Shown here in pieces: positions 17,501 through 24,461 of a stretch of 64,000 nucleotides of DNA. Made by a program: the position numbers and the translations under genes. A model generated the notes under the pieces. The model did not search any database, was not told where the DNA came from, and saw nothing but the letters and a program-made list of their open reading frames with translations. Position 1 is the stretch's first letter, and the number at the start of each line of letters is the position of its first letter. Origin of the DNA: Actinomycetota bacterium (GTDB taxonomy: Bacteria > Actinomycetota > Acidimicrobiia > Spongiisociales > UBA4744); contig JAADGS010000031.1 in the NCBI GenBank assembly GCA_013152275.1, positions 1-64,000 on the forward strand, in the 5' to 3' direction.

Positions 17501-17882
17501 CCTGTGGGCGACGGGTGTGTCGCCGCGCCATCCCGTCGAGTTCGTGAGAGAACGGCTCGACGAGCAGGGATGCGTCCGTATCGCAGACGTGTTGGGGCGC
17601 CGCCGCAACGGATGGCGAGCTCGAGTCGGTGGGATCGTGACGCACCGACAGCGCCCCGGTACGGCAAACGGGGTGGTGTTCTTCAATATCGAGGACGAGA
17701 CGGGGTTGCTCAATGTCGTCGTGCTTCCCGAGGTGTGGCAGACCAATAGGGAGACGGCCAGACGTCATGTGGGGTTGGTGGTCGATGGAGTGGTCGAGTA
17801 TCGAGACGGAGTCACCAACCTGGTGGCGCGCGGGTTCACCTCGTGGCCGGTCGAAGGGGTCCGGTCCAGGGATTTCCGGTGA
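14538..17882 (+). CDS. dnaE2: DnaE2, error-prone DNA polymerase III alpha subunit
   Basis: A 1114-aa replicative-type polymerase of the DnaE2 subfamily. It begins with a PHP domain (AELHCHTNFSFLDGAS), followed by the C-family palm with the catalytic motif PDIDLD (Asp446 and Asp448), then a helix-hairpin-helix region and a C-terminal OB fold ending TSWPVEG. In the mutasome it performs translesion synthesis with ImuA' and ImuB. The ATG at 14538 was chosen because homology begins there; a GTG at 14517 in the same frame is closer to the SOS box and has no better ribosome-binding site. The residue-75 to residue-125 stretch is rich in Arg and Gly and looks like a lineage-specific loop. It is transcribed alone under its own SOS box. 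Confidence 0.95.
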   Translation: MTYAELHCHTNFSFLDGASPPEELVERAATLGYRALAVTDHNGFYGAVRFSRAARSAGLSTVYGVEVGLVRGEPDPGASHARTQDGDIASGIPGLQDGPMVDGRNFRSRRRGRTRRRHGTKPMDTPQTDHLVLLAPSADGYAALSRFVTRAQFRGEKDRAVYTWRDLEEAAQAGGLYALTGCHHGAVPRAAQAGDLVGALREAARLREIFGRRLHIELWHHAMPEDDPRNDLLWDVARRLRLPVVATNNVHYADRSDADLADVLAAIGGRRSLDDADGYRSAVDERYLKDPSEMVGRFARYRGAVERAGELGDVLSFDLRLVAPKLPDFPMPGHFRSEMEYLRYLTFEGAHSVYPGSDDGIEPRARERLEHELDVIGRLGFPGYFLVVWDIVDFARSQDIYCQIRGSGADSAVCRCIGLTRVDPIRLHLPFERFLSDERGRPPDIDLDLEAERREEVIQYCYRRYGRERAAMVANVITYRARSVLRDVGKAFGLTQAQVDGLSKYVDTRNPAKLRLEAPLPAGMTAEFIYDVCRRLDGFPRHLGIHSGGMVIADRPLWQVVPMEWGRMQDRSVLQWDKDDCAAIGIVKFDLLALGMLNALHLTVDTIADTHGVTIDLATIPQEPAIYEMLTTADTVGVFQVESRAQMATLPKMKPKTFYDLAVEVALIRPGPIQGQSVHPYLQRRNGEEPVRYPHPLTESVLAKTLGVPIFQEQLMELARVCAGFDGSQSDRLRSAMTHKRSDEAMERLRTEVFAGMARNGITGRAADEIWEKLQGFASFGFPESHSVSFAYIVYMSAWLKYHWPTEFLAGLLNAYPMGFYSPNTLVQDAQRHGVVVLEPDVNRSFHDCTVEPYDTDPDEVVTYYDKSWRRGRGATDDPVRAAVALRMGLRYVRNLGEKEIGRIEAARLIGGEFRDTRDLAQRTGLPIDALEGLAAAGALGSLGVSRREGLWAAGALAEIDPGRLALAPGVDAPALVGMNDAERHRADLWATGVSPRHPVEFVRERLDEQGCVRIADVLGRRRNGWRARVGGIVTHRQRPGTANGVVFFNIEDETGLLNVVVLPEVWQTNRETARRHVGLVVDGVVEYRDGVTNLVARGFTSWPVEGVRSRDFR

Positions 17883-17935
17883 AGACCTGTCAACGCCGGC
17901 AGCACCTGTTCCTGCCGGCATCGACGAGACCGGCT

Positions 17936-18877
17936 TCAGTCGATGGCCGCATAGATCTCCCGCCGATCGATCGTGCCCGGGAACGGCCCGATCGTGGCGA
18001 GTTTTCGTGCAGCGATCTCGCAGGCGAATCGGACGCTGCGCTCCAGATCATGGCCGTCGAGCATCGCGACGAGAAAACCACCCCAGAACGAATCACCCGC
18101 CCCGGTCGCGTCCCTCACTCTCACCGGTCGTGCGGGAACATGGAATCTCCGGTGCCCATCCGAGGCGAGCGTGCCGTCCGGTCCCATCGTCAGCACCACC
18201 GTGTCTGCACCCATGTCGTGGAACCGGTCTACGTAGAGGCCTGGCTCGACGTCATCGTTGAAGAGGCGGTGGCAGTCGTCGAGGGAAGGCTTTGTGAAGG
18301 TCGTGCGGGTGAGGAGGCCCTTGATCACGTTCAGCGCCTCGGTTCGCTGTGGCCAGATGATCGGGCTGTAGTTGGGGTCGAGTGAGGTCAGCTTTCCGTG
18401 TCGGGTGGCCAAGGCGAACGCGCGTTGCACGGCGACGCGCTCAGGCTGGCGTGAGAGGGCAAATGCGGACGAATGCACGATCCGGGATCGGCGGATTGCA
18501 TCGGCGGGAACGTCGCCGGGACCGAGCTGAGCGTCACCGGCACGCAGCGCCTCGAAGTCCGGTGTGCCGGACGTGCGCGCAACGAACACCACCGTCGTGT
18601 GGACACGGTGATCCATCAGGAGGTAGTCCGTGTCGACCCCGGACGCTCTCAGTTCGGATTTGATGAATGCACCGAACGCTCCGATGCCCACCTTGGCTAC
18701 GACCGCGGCCTTGCCACCCAGTTTCGCGACGTTGACGGCGACGTTGGCGGGGGAGCCGCCCTGGTGCCGGCGGAACAACTCGACCTCCCGCAGGTGCTCG
18801 GCAGGTGTTTCCGAGATGAAATCGACGAGGGCTTCTCCCACGGTGAGGAGATCCAGGTCACCGTTCGCGATGATCAC
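17936..18877 (-). CDS. PfkB family carbohydrate kinase
   Basis: The 313-aa product is a ribokinase-fold sugar kinase. The N-terminal signature reads RHQGGSPANVAVNVAKLGG and the C-terminal signature DATGAGDSFWGGFLVAML holds the anion hole and catalytic Asp. The family phosphorylates fructose, ribose, 2-keto-3-deoxygluconate, adenosine and others; the substrate cannot be read here, although similarity to fructokinases is plausible. A GTG start at 18877 is inferred because coding bias and homology begin at VIIANGDLDLLTVGEAL. The upstream open frame runs through a 63-nt hairpin (18910-18972) and is not coding. Confidence 0.85.
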   Translation of the reverse strand: MIIANGDLDLLTVGEALVDFISETPAEHLREVELFRRHQGGSPANVAVNVAKLGGKAAVVAKVGIGAFGAFIKSELRASGVDTDYLLMDHRVHTTVVFVARTSGTPDFEALRAGDAQLGPGDVPADAIRRSRIVHSSAFALSRQPERVAVQRAFALATRHGKLTSLDPNYSPIIWPQRTEALNVIKGLLTRTTFTKPSLDDCHRLFNDDVEPGLYVDRFHDMGADTVVLTMGPDGTLASDGHRRFHVPARPVRVRDATGAGDSFWGGFLVAMLDGHDLERSVRFACEIAARKLATIGPFPGTIDRREIYAAID

Positions 18878-18909
18878 ACGGCCAGGGTAGCGGGCGATGC
18901 ACGGCCGAT

Positions 18910-18972
18910 AACCGTTGAACCCAGGGCTCGTAGGGGTCGTGGCGACCCCCCTGAGCCCTGGGTTCAACGGTT
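18910..18972. repeat. 63-nt near-perfect hairpin, possible terminator
   Basis: Two exactly complementary 20-nt arms (18910-18929 and 18953-18972) enclose a 3x3 internal mismatch and a second 7-bp stem GGGGTCG/CGACCCC with loop TGG. It lies between the end of the YhhN gene and the start of the pfkB gene, both on the minus strand. No T-tract follows on either side, so if it terminates transcription it is of the U-poor type; a mobile-repeat relic is the alternative. Confidence 0.75.
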
Positions 18973-19007
18973 TGGGTGCGCCGGCCCTTTCGCGTGTCGG
19001 TGATCGG

Positions 19008-19646
19008 CTACTTCGAGACGGACAACAACGACCAGGCGATGAGCAATTGACCGGCGTAGTAGAGCGGTAGACCCCACACTCGATTGACGAAACCGGGGGC
19101 CACGAAGCGGTCACGGGCAACAGAGAGGTCCGAGAGGTAGAACGCAACGGTGCCGGCGAGGAGCATCGGCGTTGCCCCGGATGCCGTCGCGCCAACCGCC
19201 AGGACGAGCATGGTCGAGATCACGGCAATGTATGCGATGATCGGGCCGATCATCGCGGCCGGTAGGTGGGGGCGCAGCCAGACGAAGATCAACGCGGCGA
19301 CGACGAGGGCGACGCTGCCGGCGATGAGGGACACGCCGGAATCGACACCAAGCGTCGCGAAGGCGACGACATAGGCGATATGCCCCAGGAGGAACGCGCC
19401 GAGGCCGACGAGGAACGCCGTGTGTGATGCGCCGAGCAGCAGCACATCGCCCGATGCGCCGAGCATGAGTCCGAGAAAGATCCATGTTCCAACGTTCGTG
19501 TCGAGCGCACCCGCGCTCAGGGCGACCCCGACGAACCCGGCGGAGGCGACCGGTTTGGCGAGATTGCGAAGCGTGACGTTGCCGCGCTCACCGGAGAGCA
19601 GGACCGGCAAGGCCAAGACGGTCATGGCGGTGAATACCCAGGTCAT
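19008..19646 (-). CDS. YhhN family membrane protein (lysoplasmalogenase-like)
   Basis: A 212-aa integral membrane protein with about seven to eight hydrophobic helices and the YhhN family segments GDVLLLG, FLLGHIAYVVAF and VNRVWGLPLYYAGQLLIAWSL. Eukaryotic relatives (TMEM86B) hydrolyse lysoplasmalogens; bacterial members are less studied, so the activity is a family-based guess. The start at 19646 overlaps the stop of the AroQ-hydrolase gene by 4 bp (ATGA), which couples the two. Confidence 0.85.
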   Translation of the reverse strand: MTWVFTAMTVLALPVLLSGERGNVTLRNLAKPVASAGFVGVALSAGALDTNVGTWIFLGLMLGASGDVLLLGASHTAFLVGLGAFLLGHIAYVVAFATLGVDSGVSLIAGSVALVVAALIFVWLRPHLPAAMIGPIIAYIAVISTMLVLAVGATASGATPMLLAGTVAFYLSDLSVARDRFVAPGFVNRVWGLPLYYAGQLLIAWSLLSVSK

Positions 19647-20800
19647 GACAGCATCTCGACGAGTAGGCCGGCGATGTCGGACCAATGTGGGCTCTGTTCA
19701 TCGATGAGGCTCGCGTGTCCGACGGACGCGAGCTCGAGGTACCGGACATCCTCTCCGGCCGCCCGAGCCGAATCGACGTAGCGGCGCCCGTAGTCGACCG
19801 GGACATCGTCGTCGTCGGTCCCGTGGACGACCAGCTGTCGAATTCCGAGGGGAAGCATGGCGGCAGGTGATGCCTGGGCCACGGCCGTCTGGGAGGTGGC
19901 ATCACCCATGAAGGTGGCGACCGCGCCGGACCCGAGCCCGTCTCGGAGAGCCGCAGCGAGGTCGGTGATGCCGGCCAGCGAGACGAGAAGTGCCGGCGTG
20001 ACCGCATCGGTCCGAGCGGAGGAGGCGAGCGCGAGATGACCGCCTGCCGAGTGACCGATGACGACGACCCGAGTTCGGTCGATGGCGGCATCGAGAAGCG
20101 CGACGTGATCGATCCCTCGTGCGACGTCGAGCACGGTCGCCGGCCATCCTCCCCCCTCACCGACTCTCCGATACTCGATGTTCCAGGTGGCGAATCCCCT
20201 CTTCGTGAGGTCGGCCGCCAAACCGTCCATGAGATCTCTGGTCCACTGCCGTCTCCAGAAACCGCCGTGTACCAGAACGGCGATCGGATGAGGTCCGGGC
20301 CCTTCGGGGAGCCGGAGGTCTCCGACCTGATCGGGACGCTCCCCATAGGCAAGGACCTTCGGCGGAACCCGGTGGGCGAAGACGAGGTGACGCAGCGCCC
20401 ACCGGTATCCCTGGATCCCGCGACCATAGATGGTTGCGGTGCAGGCGGGAGCCGTCACCGAGACGCTCCTCCACGGTTCCCGTTCCTTGATATTGGAGAT
20501 GTGGACTTCAACCGTCGGAATGCCGGCGGCTTCGATCGCGTCGTGGATCGCGTAGGACGTATGCGCGTAGGCGCCGGGGTTGAGGACGATGCCGTCGAAC
20601 ACCTCGCGTGCTTCGTGGAGACCGTCGATCAGAGCGCCTTCGTGGTTCGACTGGAAGGCTCGCACTTCGACTCCCAACTCGGTGCCCCAAGATCTGCAAA
20701 GGGCCTCGAGGTCGGCGAGCGTCGTCGTGCCGTAGATCTCAGGGCTCCGCGTACCGAGCAGGTTCAGGTTCGGTCCGTTGATCACCAGGATGTGTTGCAT
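19643..20800 (-). CDS. aroQ: Fusion of type II 3-dehydroquinate dehydratase (AroQ) and alpha/beta hydrolase
   Basis: One uninterrupted 385-aa frame joins two enzymes. Residues 1 to about 142 are type II dehydroquinase: NGPNLNLLGTRSPEIYG with the active-site Arg and Tyr, QSNHEG, LNPGAYAHTSYAI and EVHISNIKEREPWR with the catalytic His. This catalyses 3-dehydroquinate to 3-dehydroshikimate in the shikimate pathway. From about residue 148 an alpha/beta hydrolase follows, with oxyanion motif LVHGGFW, nucleophile GHSAGGHLA, an acidic residue in TDDDDVPV and His in VGHASL. The second half resembles kynurenine formamidase/BD-FAE-type esterases, and its substrate is unknown. ATG at 20800; a typical free-standing AroQ is 145-150 aa, so the join sits exactly at the domain end. 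Confidence 0.9.
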   Translation of the reverse strand: MQHILVINGPNLNLLGTRSPEIYGTTTLADLEALCRSWGTELGVEVRAFQSNHEGALIDGLHEAREVFDGIVLNPGAYAHTSYAIHDAIEAAGIPTVEVHISNIKEREPWRSVSVTAPACTATIYGRGIQGYRWALRHLVFAHRVPPKVLAYGERPDQVGDLRLPEGPGPHPIAVLVHGGFWRRQWTRDLMDGLAADLTKRGFATWNIEYRRVGEGGGWPATVLDVARGIDHVALLDAAIDRTRVVVIGHSAGGHLALASSARTDAVTPALLVSLAGITDLAAALRDGLGSGAVATFMGDATSQTAVAQASPAAMLPLGIRQLVVHGTDDDDVPVDYGRRYVDSARAAGEDVRYLELASVGHASLIDEQSPHWSDIAGLLVEMLS

Positions 20801-20947
20801 GGGACAAGGCTATCGAGTTTGCCCGGGTGCCGTGGCGTTCAGGGACGCCCGACACGAAGACCTCGGTGTCGCGGTACAGCGAATCGACGTACCTCGTCTT
20901 GCCGGTCGACGCGCAGGATCGGTCTCGACAGGCACGGTGCGCGGGGT

Positions 20948-21253
20948 CTAGTCGGGCTTCCTTCTCGAGAACTTGGGAATGAGCACGATGACGGCAACTG
21001 CCACCGGCAGCAGCAGCGCCGCGAAGCGCGGTCGGTACAACAGCACAAGTCCCACGACGGCAAGGGGAACGGCGACTCTGGGACGAACCCGGCGCAGGTC
21101 GGGGAAGGCGAGCCAGACGGCGCCGAAGAGGATACCGACCCGGATCGCCATACCGCCGACGAGGCGGGTGGGTTCGTCCAGGGATGGTGAGAGCATCACG
21201 AGCGTTCCGACGACGAGGAGGGCTGCCACGATGGCGCCGAGGAAGGACCTCAT
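20948..21253 (-). CDS. Small hypothetical membrane protein
   Basis: A 101-aa product with four hydrophobic segments (about residues 4-21, 32-50, 59-74 and 77-92) and a basic C-terminus ending FSRRKPD. Third-position G/C bias supports real coding. I do not recognise a family. It lies 61 nt downstream of the lplA-like gene on the same strand and could be cotranscribed with it. The ATG at 21253 has no strong ribosome-binding site. Confidence 0.6.
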   Translation of the reverse strand: MRSFLGAIVAALLVVGTLVMLSPSLDEPTRLVGGMAIRVGILFGAVWLAFPDLRRVRPRVAVPLAVVGLVLLYRPRFAALLLPVAVAVIVLIPKFSRRKPD

Positions 21254-21314
21254 GTGTCACGACTCGGCATAGAGGCGGATCGTACTCCCCATGTCGCGTG
21301 CTTCGAACTCACGG

Positions 21315-22067
21315 CTACGCGAGATGAGTCGGGCGGTGGATCGGCCCGAGTTCCGAGGCGAGAGCGAGAGTCGCTTCGTCCAACCCGGCAGGCTCGAGTG
21401 TGTAGCCGCCGGACCGGAACGCGTCGAGGATTGCCCGTCGGGCGTGCGCCGTCGTGACGCCCGGCGCGGCGGAACGCAGGTCTCCACTCGTCGCCGGATC
21501 CCATTCGATACCCAGGGCTTCGTACACGGGAATCAGCACATCCGCGACCCGGTCACCACCGGAGACGACGACGACCCCGCCGATGTGGGCCGCTCCCGAC
21601 ACGATTCGCTGGCCGACACCCATCACTTTTCGTACTCCACCGATGTTGACGCTGTGGGCTCCCGGGCAGTACTCGCCCGGCACTTCTCCGACACGAGCAT
21701 CTGTGCCGAGAGAGCGGAAGGCGTCGACCATGATGGTGCCGATCTCCTCGAAACGCTCATTGATGCCGACGCGAGGGTCGTCGACGGGGACCGTCCACGA
21801 GAAGGCGATCGTGCCGGAATGGAACACTGCGGCACGCCCTCCCGCGAGTCGCTCCACTGCACCGAATCCGCAAGCGAGGGCGGCATCGACGGCGCGCCGA
21901 TACCCGGGCTGGACGGCGTCTCTTCGACCGAAGGCCACGATGGAGCCCGGCTCGTACAGACGCAGGATCGCTTCTGTGTCTCCACGAGCGACCTGGAGGA
22001 GGAGGGCGTGGGAGATGGCGGTATCCAGTTCGGGAGGGTCGGGGAAACCGGCATCCAGGAACAACAT
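21315..22067 (-). CDS. Lipoate-protein ligase A-like / BPL-LplA-LipB family protein
   Basis: This 250-aa protein has the LplA-type core: ERLAGGRAAVFHSGTIAFS (counterpart of RRxGGGxVFHD) and RKVMGVGQRIVSGAAHIGG with the lysine-containing substrate segment. The family attaches lipoate or octanoate to dehydrogenase E2 subunits or GcvH, or acts as an amidotransferase. The altered glycine loop (LAGGRAA) means substrate and reaction are uncertain. The start at 22067 (MLFLDAGFPDP) fits homologues. It is divergent from the exported duplication protein, with an 80-nt gap. Confidence 0.78.
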   Translation of the reverse strand: MLFLDAGFPDPPELDTAISHALLLQVARGDTEAILRLYEPGSIVAFGRRDAVQPGYRRAVDAALACGFGAVERLAGGRAAVFHSGTIAFSWTVPVDDPRVGINERFEEIGTIMVDAFRSLGTDARVGEVPGEYCPGAHSVNIGGVRKVMGVGQRIVSGAAHIGGVVVVSGGDRVADVLIPVYEALGIEWDPATSGDLRSAAPGVTTAHARRAILDAFRSGGYTLEPAGLDEATLALASELGPIHRPTHLA

Positions 22068-22147
22068 CGGTGCAGTATCCCAGATACTCGTTCTCCTAAC
22101 AGTTCTCGAACATCCGTTGTGCACAATGGATGCAGAAGGAGGTTGTG

Positions 22148-22975
22148 ATGCAACGTACAGCCAAGATTGCAGTCCTGGTCCTGGTCGTCGTGGGTCTTCT
22201 CGTCGGGGGCCTCACCGTGGCGGGAGCGACAGAGGGTGACCGCGCGACGGTCCCGCAGACCGGGATCGTGGCAGTGCTGCGACCGCTCATCGACGATGGG
22301 ACCATCACAGAGTCCCAGGCGGAGGCCGTCGCCGCGCGGCTCGGACCGATCGTCAGATCCGAGGGCATCCGTCGTGACGCGGAACGTTTCCGTGGACGGG
22401 CGATGGCTGTGGCGCGCCGCGTCGCCGACATGCTCGACATGACCGTGCCCGAACTCGGAAAGGAGCTCGAGGGCGGTGCGACGCTGGCACAGATCGCAGA
22501 GAGCCGAGGGTCGAGCGGTGGGGAGATCGTGAGCACGCTCGTGGGTGAGATCTCCCAACGTCTCGCCGACCAGGTCGCCGAGGGGCGAATCACGCAGGAA
22601 AGGGCCGATGAGGTGCTTGCCGGCGCGACCGGGCGTATCGCCGATCTCGTCGAATCTCCACATCCTGGGCGAGTGGCGTTCAGGGAACACCGCTCTCGCC
22701 TCGCCAGGCTGGGCGCGCTGCGCATCGGCGCGGACGTCTTGGACATGACTCCGCAAGAACTGAGAAGTGCGCTCCAGAGCGGTCAGAGTCTCGGCGAGAT
22801 CGCAGCGAGTAGAGGCGTCGACGAGGACGTGCTGGTCGATGCCCTGCTACGGCCGATACGCGAGCAGGTTGCCCTGGCCGTCGAACGCGGTCGCATCGAT
22901 GGAGACCGGGCGGGGAGGATACTCGACCAGGCGGCCGAGCGGGTCCGAAATCTGGTTGAAACCCGGCGCGGGTGA
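22148..22975 (+). CDS. Exported protein with two tandem ~76-residue repeats
   Basis: The 275-aa product begins with a signal peptide or anchor (hydrophobic residues 6-28 ending GATEG). Two helical repeats of about 76 residues follow. One starts ADMLDMTVPELGKELEGGATL and the second ADVLDMTPQELRSALQSGQSL; both continue with a QIAESRG/EIAASRG motif, a basic helix and a LVE end. Such repeats occur in actinobacterial secreted proteins of unknown function. The ATG at 22148 has GGAGG upstream (AGAAGGAGGTTGTG). A partial SOS-like sequence upstream (GAAC-ATCC-GTTG) has a mismatch in the second half-site. No partner gene is evident. Confidence 0.75.
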   Translation: MQRTAKIAVLVLVVVGLLVGGLTVAGATEGDRATVPQTGIVAVLRPLIDDGTITESQAEAVAARLGPIVRSEGIRRDAERFRGRAMAVARRVADMLDMTVPELGKELEGGATLAQIAESRGSSGGEIVSTLVGEISQRLADQVAEGRITQERADEVLAGATGRIADLVESPHPGRVAFREHRSRLARLGALRIGADVLDMTPQELRSALQSGQSLGEIAASRGVDEDVLVDALLRPIREQVALAVERGRIDGDRAGRILDQAAERVRNLVETRRG

Positions 22976-23193
22976 GCGCATCTCCGTGGCGGTTCATCGG
23001 GACTGCGGCAGATCCTGCGTGTGAAGTGCCGCCGTGGGCGAGAGCAACGGAAACCTCGGGTCGTAACCCTCGAAGTCGACGTGGACGATGGGAGTGCGGC
23101 GAGGACCTACCGGCGAGGGTCAAGTAGACTGAAGGGGCTCCGAGGGCGGGGGACCTGGGGTTGGGGCGTGGCTGGTGGGCCGAATGGAAACCG

Positions 23194-24459
23194 ATGCCTT
23201 CGTCGAACCGTCGAGAGCGACTCCTCAGGCGCTTTGAACGCAACTCCCGTGCAGGCGCGGAGGCGGGTGTGTTCCGCGTCCGTGTGGAGGATCGTGTCCT
23301 TACGGGAGACACGATCACCATCAATGGTCGCAGACTCCTCAACTTCGGCATGGCTTCGTACCTCGGCCTCAATCTGGACCCGCGGCTCAAGGCAGGTGCG
23401 ATCGACGCCATCTTGCGCTACGGTCCCGTCTATTCGTCGTCGACTGCTTTCACTTCGCTTCCTCTGTACACCGCGCTCGAAGAACGCCTGGAGCGCATGT
23501 TCGAGGGACACGTGGTCATCGCGCCGACCACGACGCTTGCCCATCTCGCTGCCCTTCCCCTGATCGTCACCGTCGGATCCGCCGTTCTGATCGATGCGCA
23601 GGCACACGAGTCCCTTCGCCTGGCCGCTCAGATCCTGCGCGCATCCGGATCGTCCGTCTCTGCAGTACCGCACAACGACATGGAGGCGCTTGCAGATGCC
23701 GTGAAGCGATCGTCGAGTCCTTCGGTGTGGTATCTGGCCGATGGTGTCTACTCGATGTTTGGAGATCTTGCACCGCTCCACGAGATCTCTGCGCTCATGG
23801 ATCGGTTTCCGAACCTGCACGTGTACCTCGACGATGCGCACGGTTTCGGGTGGGCGGGTACACACGGTCGGGGGTACGTGCTGGCCAACGTACCGATCCG
23901 TGAGCGCATGGTGGTCGCCGGGTCGCTCTCGAAGTCGATCGGCGCGGGTGGTGGAGCGCTCGTCTTCGCGGATGAGAGCACCGCCAGACGTGTGCGAACA
24001 CTCGGCGGGACGATGACATTCTCCGGTCCGCTCCATCCTGCCGAGCTCGGCGCCGCGCTCGCCTCGGTGGACATTCACCTCTCCGGCGAGCATGCCGTGT
24101 TGCAGTCCCGGCTCCTGGCACAGATCGAGTTGACCCGTGGCCTCCTCGTCGAACGGGGACTTCCCGTCGTCGGAGTGGCCGACTCGCCCGTGTGGTTCAT
24201 CCGCATCGGTACCTCCGGTGACACGATCGAGGTGGCGAAACGCCTGCAATCGGATGGTTTCTACGTGAATCCTTCCGGATACCCTGCAGTGCCGGTCGGC
24301 TACGCGGGAGTGCGACTCACCAACACCTTGTATCTCCCGGACGACGCCTATGTCGCGCTCGCCGATGCGCTCGCGAGGCGTGTCCGGGAGGTCTTGGGCG
24401 ACGTGGAGATCGAGATCGATCTGACAGAGGAGATATCACCGCGCGTTGATCCGCTTTAG
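23194..24459 (+). CDS. Alpha-oxoamine synthase family PLP enzyme
   Basis: A 421-aa PLP-dependent enzyme of the KBL/BioF/HemA/serine palmitoyltransferase family. Recognisable parts are NFGMASYLGLNLDPRLK, the cofactor Asp/His in LDDAHGFGWAG and the Schiff-base lysine Lys247 in SLSKSIGAGGG. These enzymes condense an amino acid with an acyl-CoA. Absence of biotin, threonine-degradation or heme genes nearby leaves the substrate open; a sphingoid-base or other lipid role is possible but unproven. The start at 23194 (MPSSNRRERLLRRFE) was taken because the preceding frame is not coding-like. A histidine kinase gene begins 2 nt after the stop, so the two are probably one operon. Confidence 0.82.
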   Translation: MPSSNRRERLLRRFERNSRAGAEAGVFRVRVEDRVLTGDTITINGRRLLNFGMASYLGLNLDPRLKAGAIDAILRYGPVYSSSTAFTSLPLYTALEERLERMFEGHVVIAPTTTLAHLAALPLIVTVGSAVLIDAQAHESLRLAAQILRASGSSVSAVPHNDMEALADAVKRSSSPSVWYLADGVYSMFGDLAPLHEISALMDRFPNLHVYLDDAHGFGWAGTHGRGYVLANVPIRERMVVAGSLSKSIGAGGGALVFADESTARRVRTLGGTMTFSGPLHPAELGAALASVDIHLSGEHAVLQSRLLAQIELTRGLLVERGLPVVGVADSPVWFIRIGTSGDTIEVAKRLQSDGFYVNPSGYPAVPVGYAGVRLTNTLYLPDDAYVALADALARRVREVLGDVEIEIDLTEEISPRVDPL

Positions 24460-24461
24460 GG

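Noticed and set aside
14820-17921. Minus-strand open frame of 1033 codons opposite dnaE2
   Set aside because: Composition mirrors the sense codons; dnaE2 motifs are intact on the + strand. No ribosome-binding site or homology.
22108-22119. Possible fifth SOS box (GAAC-ATCC-GTTG)
   Set aside because: The second half-site has a mismatch and the flanks are not palindromic, unlike the four accepted boxes.
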